From Entoloma clypeatum (taxonomy: Eukaryota > Basidiomycota > Agaricomycetes > Agaricales > Entolomataceae): 64,000 nucleotides of DNA. Below, one piece after another: positions 58,266 through 64,000 of the stretch (its first letter is position 1; the number at the start of each line of letters is the position of its first letter). Both the position numbers and the translations under genes were made by a program. Under the pieces are notes generated by a model. It had not been told where the DNA came from, made no database searches, and saw nothing but the letters and a program-made list of their open reading frames with translations. The DNA lies in NCBI GenBank assembly GCA_963565915.1, contig OY751488.1, positions 2,728,001 through 2,792,000 of the forward strand. The letters are read 5' to 3'.

Positions 58266-61024
58266 TGCACTCCCCCACATCCTCTAGAGGAATCCGATCA
58301 GATTCCTCAGGAACATCTGAGAACTGTCGGAATCCTTTCGGAATCTGCTCAGAATCTGCTTGGAGTCTGCTCGGCAAGACATATTCTGATCACAATTTTA
58401 AATAAGCCTTTATTTTATGATTATATAATAAATGAATTTTATTCAGAATATATATACACTAAATAATAACAAAAAACTCTTCCTGCCCTGGCAAGGGGTG
58501 TGAGGCAGGGGCACATTGTTCAGTTGACAGATAAAAATTCAATAAATTAATTACCCCCACATAAGATGGGGGGACACACGATATATACAGATTACAAAAA
58601 TTAATTAACAACCCCCCGCATAAGGCAGGGGGATGTACAAGACAAGGGGGGACACAGGGGAAGGGGAAGGGAGGGGAGGTGGTGATTGTAGGTGGTGGAT
58701 CAGGCACGGGTTTGGGTGGCAACAGGCCACGCGCGACGGTGGTCCGTGGAGGGGTGGTTGAGGTGTTGGGCATGGAGGCGGCTGGGGTGCTGTACAGTGT
58801 CAGGGCGGGCGCGTCTGGTCGCGTTCTGTGATGTGGCACATCAGAGAGGATGGTTGGAGGGTTGGGTGAGGCGGCTAGGGCATGCAGGCGGTACAGACGC
58901 TGCCCATGGTGACACGGGAGCTGTCAGGGGTCAGGCGCATGGCCGACATGGATGCTTCCCTGACATGGGGTGGCAGGGGGGGTTGAGAGAAGAGACATGC
59001 CTGGAGCAAGGAGGAGGGGGGCAGTCTGAGGGGTTGGTCATGTAGGCAGGGAGACGGTGATAGGGCCGCGATGTGTCTAGGCCTAAATCTGCGCATTTTG
59101 CATCATTTCACACTATCTCTAAGGGATGTAGAGAGTCCTAGATGAGCTCCAATTCTGAGGACTTGTGGCGACGTTAGAGAGAGATTTTAAAGCATTTAGA
59201 GACCATGGCAATGTAGGACATAGCGCTGGTCACCGCTATGGGCTTAGCTATGATACTCGAGAGCCATAGGATCGCCTCGCGAGATAGATAAGACTATCAA
59301 GCATCTCTCGAAACGAAGCGCGAAACAAGGAGATTGGTTATATTGGATTTATCGATGACACTAGCACTGTCTACTATACATTGAGGGCTTGACTGGAGAC
59401 ATTCTCGCGAGAGGCTTGGCAAATGTGCGCCTCGCTTCGCGTCCAAATTGTCCATATGGGGAATAGCCAATGACATCGGATCGAACAGACCAAGATCAGG
59501 TTTGATACACCACGATCAATGTGCATTACATGGCAGACATATTGATATGGATCGGTTGCTTACCGAGATGACCCTTAATCAAAGCATCTGATACCTCGCA
59601 GTAACTCGTTGGCATCGTCGCGAGGTGTATCAATAGACCGAGATAGTGGAATAGTGTCCTCACAAGCATGATAGAGGTAGAAAATGGAGAAAAGAACGTA
59701 CCTGTCGCATTGTCAACCACATGGACACATCGCGACGTCTCTAGCAAAGGCTCACTTGACTGGATACCCCTTAGCGAGACCACATGCATCCCTTTTCTAT
59801 ATTTATTGCAGCTCATGTATAAAGTCTCATAGTTTTGTCATAGATAGGTTAGGTTAGATTGTGCCCCAGAATTGATAGCATTTGTCTTGTGCATCTGTCG
59901 TCGTTCGCGAGTATCATTGAAGCCTCGAGATCGTTTGGTTTGCATCGGAAGTCAGTCGCAATTGTGTTTTGTGTGTTTGAGAACTTATCAATCGTCAAAT
60001 CATGTTATCTATTGGTCGTATTGGTCATTGTCGTGTTCGTATTTGGTTGAGATCGTGTTCGCGAAGTCTTGTTGGTTCGGAAATCACAAACCTCGGTTCA
60101 TTATCTATTGAGAACTATCTCTAAGTCTTGTTTGAGACCTATCGAGCCATCGCTAAACGAGTTATTCAATTGTTGTTTGGAAGAGTCGCATCCTGAGTGA
60201 TCCCACTCATCACCCCGAACTATATCGATTGAGAAGTACACATCGCGAGACTTGTTTGGTCTTCGTTGTTGTGTTTGGTGTTTGTGTGTGTGATAGAGAT
60301 ATCGCTCGCGCTCATCCCCAGACTCACTTCCTTCGTTTCAACGGGGAGACGGCAGTGGGGGGTGGGTGGAGGTGGACACAGCTGAACAGCATTGGGTGGT
60401 GAGAGGCAGCTGGATAGCAGTTGGGGGGCATTGTTGGCCACATTCTGTGATGTGGCACGGCGGTGAGGGTGGCTATGGCATGGAATGGTGGTTTGGTGAC
60501 ATGTCAGGGGGAGGGGGTTTGGGATGAGGTTGGGAGGGGGCTGGTGTTTCAGTGACGTGGAATGTCGAGGGCAGCTGGGCGACGTGGCAGCTGTTGGCGC
60601 TTGTTGTTTGGTCTGTCAGTGCATGGGTAGCGGAGGTTGAGGTGGGCTTACATGTCACAGCCGACAATGCCGGGCGTGGCGGTTGGCGGTCGTCAGCCTG
60701 GATGCATGCTGACATGGTGGATGAGAGGAAAAGGGTGGGGGGTTGTTTGTTTGTTATTTGTGATGGCCCTCGGGAGTTGCCAAGCGGTAGTGGGTGCATT
60801 CCAAAGGAATTCCTATAGGAATTTGAGAATTCTGAAAGGGAATTCCTATCAGAATTTCATTCTGCTCAGAATCCAATCGGATTCCTCTCGGAATTTTACA
60901 GCCATTTCCTGTCAAATATATGGCTGAAATTCTGATAGAAATCCAATCGGCTTCCTATCGGAATCAAAAATTCTGATCAGATTCTGATCAGATTCCGCCA
61001 GGGAATGTGGGGGGGGGGGGGTGC
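58266..61024. mobile_element. Candidate element bounded by TGCAC(C)CCCCACAT inverted ends
   Basis: Left end TGCACTCCCCCACATCC and right end GGAATGTGGGGG...GTGCA are inverted copies. Inside both ends lie dense GAATC/GATTC palindromic subterminal repeats (58290-58370 and 60800-61010). The inner flanks (58680-58870 and 60345-60600) share GTG-rich sequence and a TTCTGTGATGTGGCAC block. It interrupts a gag fragment on the right side at about 61025. No transposase or target duplication was found, and a solo LTR sits inside. The gene-free inner stretches 58370-59057 and 60341-60800 hold only low-complexity frames. Confidence 0.4.
59058..60340 (+). repeat. Probable solo LTR
   Basis: Its 3' end (about 60200-60340) is the reverse complement of the LTR remnant at 61910-62043, with a common end in TTTCA. 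A TG start at 59058 and a 4-bp ACGG on both sides (59054-59057, 60341-60344) give a 1283-bp TG...CA unit. No internal element DNA is next to it, so it looks like a solo LTR. The left end is less sure, because the flanking DNA is itself repetitive. Confidence 0.5.
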
Positions 61025-61695
61025 AGGGACCTCCGTTTTAGGGACATAATTTCATCTAGATTGTCTAGTCCAAGACGACTGTGCTCCTTGTAGATGCTCG
61101 ATAATCTGGCCAAGGTACCATCACGTCCGCTCACTACCACTGGATAGTTGTTTATTAACTCTTTCTTGTACTCTTCCCATGTTCCTGTAGCATAAGAATT
61201 GAGTGTTGTCCATTCTTCAGAGACACTATCTGCATAGCCTCTGATTAACTTTTTCTTTTCCATGGTATCGGTAATACCTGTGTGGTCTAAGCAGATTTCG
61301 ACTTCATTGATAAATCTTAAGAGCTCGGAGGCCTTTTCTTTATCAAATCTCAGTGCTCCTCATTCACTTCGACACTGCATTCTCAAACCATTCTTCGGTG
61401 CAGTTGCTGCAACATTCTGTGTATTGGTAGCCATTGTATATGTTGACAATTGACTGTTAAGATTTTGATTTTGAGTTTCTATTGGTTGCACAATGGATAC
61501 TGAATGCTCTCGTGATGCTAGTAGCCTTTCTGGTTCAAGGTTCTCTAATGTTCTCTTTTGAATATGCTTTATGGGCTCTTCAAGAGGTCCTACTAGTTCT
61601 GCTCCTGCTTTCAATAGACTACAGGTCACGCACTCGCAAGCTGTTTCAATAGATTGCAAATTTGTTGCTTTTGAAGATGACGCTTTTAGAGACAT
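61025..61695 (-). pseudogene. Retrotransposon gag fragment with one TGA
   Basis: From the ATG at 61695 (MSLKASSSKATNLQSIETAC) the reading runs to a TGA at 61360-61362. It then continues in the same frame as LRFDKEKASELLRFINEVEI and TMEKKKLIRGYADSVSEEW up to LDNLDEIMSLKRR, where the C-rich end of the inverted-repeat element cuts it off. It resembles the gag domain of a different gypsy family from elements 1, 2, A and B. The matching LTR remnant lies just upstream (61910-62043). Confidence 0.75.
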
Positions 61696-61909
61696 TGTCT
61701 TTGGGTTATGGCCACTCGCGAGACCTCTTTTGTGAACTGGAGGCTTCCACGAGTTTTCCTTAATGTATTTGCTGCTAGATGCAATAGTGGATTTGCTTGT
61801 AGAGGACAGGATTATCTCTCAAACAAGAACTATTGCTAAATTCTTTGAGAGAAACTGTATTGAACTGAAATTTGTTATTTTAGAACCACCCCTCGTGGTG
61901 GGCTCTAGA

Positions 61910-62043
61910 TGAAATGATGGAGGTGAGTCTGGGGATGAGCATGAGCGATATCTCTATCACACACACAAACACCAAACACAACAATGAAGACAGAACAAGT
62001 CTTGCACATACTTCTCAATCAATATAGTTTGATGAGTAGAATC
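61910..62043 (-). repeat. LTR remnant of the gag fragment's element
   Basis: 134 bp, reverse-complement match to the end of the solo LTR (shared GATAGAGATATCGCTC and TCATCCCCAGACTCAC). Truncated on the right by the LTR of element 4. The 214 bp between it and the gag ATG would be that element's leader. Confidence 0.65.
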
Positions 62044-62474
62044 TGTAAGGGCAACCACTTTCACTTTTTACTTTTCCTTTCCTTTCTTCCTTTCCTTTCT
62101 ATTCCACCATCTCCGACGTCCTCCAATCGTATCCGCTGTCTCCGACATCTTATCCGCCTCTCCGCATCCGACGACCGCCCCCATCCGCTACTCCGCACAT
62201 CGGATCGCAGGTACTATCATTCATCTTGTTTCCATTCATCCTTCATCGCTACTCCCGATCATTGCTCATCATTCATGCGTCTCGTTTTATCTCTTATTTC
62301 ATATCTCATTTTACTATTTATCGCAGCTAGCTTGCAGGGGAATCCTTAGAACTTTCTCTTCAGATCTCCCTTGCAAGGTGTGTGTTGTATTACTTATCAG
62401 ACTGCTCAATCTAAACTTCGGATCTCCCTTGCAAGTATCTGAGTTTGAGTCTTGGATCGTAAGGTCGCCCTTAC
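62044..62474 (+). repeat. 5' LTR of element 4 with promoter
   Basis: 431 bp with unusually long inverted ends: TGTAAGGGCAACC at the start and GGTCGCCCTTACA at the end (12 of 13 complementary). TATTTAT (62315-62321) lies 33 nt before AGAACTTTCT (62348-62357), the predicted transcript start. Pyrimidine-rich after the 5' end. Confidence 0.8.
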
Positions 62475-62476
62475 AG

Positions 62477-62486
62477 TAGAAAGTTC
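62477..62486 (+). promoter_or_regulatory. Self-complementary primer-binding site of element 4
   Basis: AGAAAGTTCT begins 2 nt after the LTR and is the exact reverse complement of AGAACTTTCT at 62348-62357 in the LTR. Confidence 0.65.
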
Positions 62487-62636
62487 TCTTCTAATTGGAC
62501 CGGGTCCGATTGCATCGTTGTCACGATTCCGCACTTCGGAGCAGCTTTGTCCACGTCCGACTCCGGTACATCTCACACCCCTTCCAGTTCTTCTAATTAC
62601 CTCTCTGTAACTGGTGATTCTGCTCCGCGCATAGTA

Positions 62637-63802
62637 ATGGACGACCCCAATTGCCTTGAACAGCTCGAGCATGAGTTCCAGGAACAACGTCAAACTCTCG
62701 CTGATATCTCAACTCAACTTGACCAACTCCTCCTCGCCTTCAACGCAATTCCTGACCCGCTCCTGCCCCAGCTCTGCCACCTATCCCACCTGCTCCCGCA
62801 CCCGCTATTATACCTGCTCCGCTCGCTCCAGCCAATCCGGGCATGCGTTGAGCAAAACCTGCCAATCCGTCAGACTTCGATGGATCACACGCAAATGGCT
62901 GGACCTTTCTAAACTCCTGTGAATTGTTTATGGGGCTGGCTCCGGAACAGTTCACAGATGACCATGCTAAAATTTATTGGGCCTTATCTTTCATGAAGAG
63001 TGGACGCGCAGCACGCTTTGCGGATCGCATTATCTGACAGGAGCGGAGAACCAGTGCTCTGCCTTATCGGACTTGGGTGGACTTCTGTGCAGTCTTTACA
63101 GCGGAGTTCACTCCAAAGAATGAGGAACAGGATGCAAGACTGATCCTCGAAGGAGAATCCTATTACCAAGGTCAACGGGATGTCAAGACCTATATTGACG
63201 AGTTCAAAGACTACATTGACAAAGCGGGCTATCAGGAGGATACCAACATTGTACTCAAATTCCGCCATGGTCTCCGTTCTGACATTCAGAACGAGATTGC
63301 CACCCTGACCCATGGACGACCTGCGGATGACAACCCCAATGAGTGGTACTCTGCAGCATGAGTCAATGACAACAATAGGATTGCCAACAAAGCCTTCAAA
63401 GCCACTGCTCCGACCCGCACCTCTGCCTTCCGCAATGTTGTCGGACCAAGAGTACCTGGCACCTCAGTATTCCCTCGCCCCTACATTCCATTCACTCCGC
63501 GCACAGCTCCGCTCACATCCGCATCCGCTCCGCTGACAAGGGACCCCAATGCAATGGACATTGATACTTCGCGCGTCAAAGGCAAGAATGCCAATGCATG
63601 CTTCAGATGTAACAAAACGGGTCACTTTAGTCGTGAATGCCCCCTTCGCTTCGATGTTCGCTTCATGACAACGGAGGAGCAGGATGAGTTTGTTATGGAA
63701 CAACTCGTGGTCAAGGACGCAGCAGAAGGCAACTCCGTTCTGCCCACGGAGTCTGCAGAGTCGGAGGAAGGACAGGAGGATTTTCCTCCCCACAGCGAGT
63801 GA
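62637..63802 (+). pseudogene. Element 4 gag with a frameshift and three TGA codons
   Basis: Starts MDDPNCLEQLEHEFQEQRQT (ATG 62637). After about 62750 the reading must change frame to give the Ala/Pro linker and ANPSDFDGSHANGWTFLNSC. Later blocks read WVDFCAVFTAEFTPKNEEQD and a knuckle CFRCNKTGHFSREC. In-frame TGA codons stand at 62849-62851, 63035-63037 and 63359-63361, each in a context fitting CGA. The TGA at 63800-63802 is probably the true gag end. Confidence 0.8.
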
Positions 63803-64000
63803 ACAGTGCGCCCTCGTTGTCTGCTAAAAATTGTTATGCTGCCTTATTTATGGAACAATATGATCCTATACCCTCCATCTCTAAGCCTGCAAACGATCCC
63901 ATAGTCGCACCCAACTCCGCAAATCCCATTCGCCTTTGCCTCTCTAAATGGGAGCGTCGGCTTCCAAAACAATATGTCCTCGCCTCCGCTCACTCCGACA
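63803..64000 (+). CDS. Element 4 pol, N-terminal part only
   Basis: In the -1 frame relative to gag, an open reading begins around the gag stop (SAPSLSAKNCYAALFMEQYD...) and runs off the window. The protease is not yet reached. Assignment rests on position after gag and the -1 frame. Confidence 0.55.

Larger units (their letters stand above)
62044..64000 (+). mobile_element. Element 4: 5' half of a gypsy element, runs off window
   Basis: A 431-bp LTR (62044-62474), primer-binding region, damaged gag and the start of pol. The composition is TCCG-rich like the A/B/2 family, but the gag differs in sequence. The 3' half, with any antisense gene, lies outside the window. Confidence 0.85.

Noticed and set aside
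58692..59045. 117-residue plus-strand frame rich in Gly, Trp and Arg
   Set aside because: Lies in GTG-rich repetitive DNA shared with 60345-60600; likely chance.

Overview
This is a basidiomycete (probably Agaricomycete) fungal chromosome segment. Support comes from many 46-60 bp introns, genes packed head to head, and recognisable orthologues of fungal housekeeping genes. Gene models were built by eye from splice signals and conserved protein motifs, so the named families are secure but some inner exon edges are not.

Left part, 1-34.2 kb, is ordinary gene-dense host DNA. In order: an unrecognised partial gene; DNA ligase IV; a Nim1/Gin4/Hsl1-type kinase; dynein light chain LC8; an Axl2-like cadherin-fold membrane protein; karyopherin Kap123/importin-4; a BTB-domain protein; mitochondrial class 2 dihydroorotate dehydrogenase; Nbp35; a cell-wall-integrity MAP kinase; symplekin/Pta1; the ribosomal protein pair S15 and P2; a Zn2Cys6 transcription factor; V-ATPase subunit G; and a small double-stranded-RNA-binding protein. 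Several pairs are divergent, with only 63-91 bp between start codons.

Right part, 34.2-64 kb, is a pile of transposable elements. Element 1 (34493-40688, minus) is a complete Ty3/gypsy chromovirus with 289-bp LTRs, a TCCTG target duplication and one in-frame TGA in pol. A MITE-like element follows (41912-42289). Then come two truncated siblings of one chromovirus family, head to head: element A (42369-45850, minus) and element B (45851-55727, plus). Element 2 (47287-54702, plus) is complete and young (722-bp LTRs, GCCCT duplication) and is inserted inside element B. After that lie a 20-bp minisatellite, a broken unknown gene, a candidate inverted-repeat element containing a solo LTR, a gag fragment, and the 5' half of element 4 (62044 to the window end).

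The most interesting feature is an extra gene carried by elements A, B and 2, between pol and the 3' LTR and on the strand opposite to gag-pol. All three copies encode a charged coiled-coil protein with two CX2CX6C half-motifs (the spacing of a Zn2Cys6 cluster), separated by one phase-2 intron at the same place. The same elements are packed with TCCG tetranucleotides in one orientation, even across the antisense gene. This suggests, as a hypothesis only, an element-encoded protein that recognises its own element, either as an activator or as an anti-silencing factor. A second theme is decay by CpG transitions: LTR differences are all transitions and the premature stops are TGA codons fitting CGA origin. 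A third is that elements 1, 2 and 4 all have a primer-binding site complementary to the predicted start of their own transcript, as in Tf1-type self-priming.
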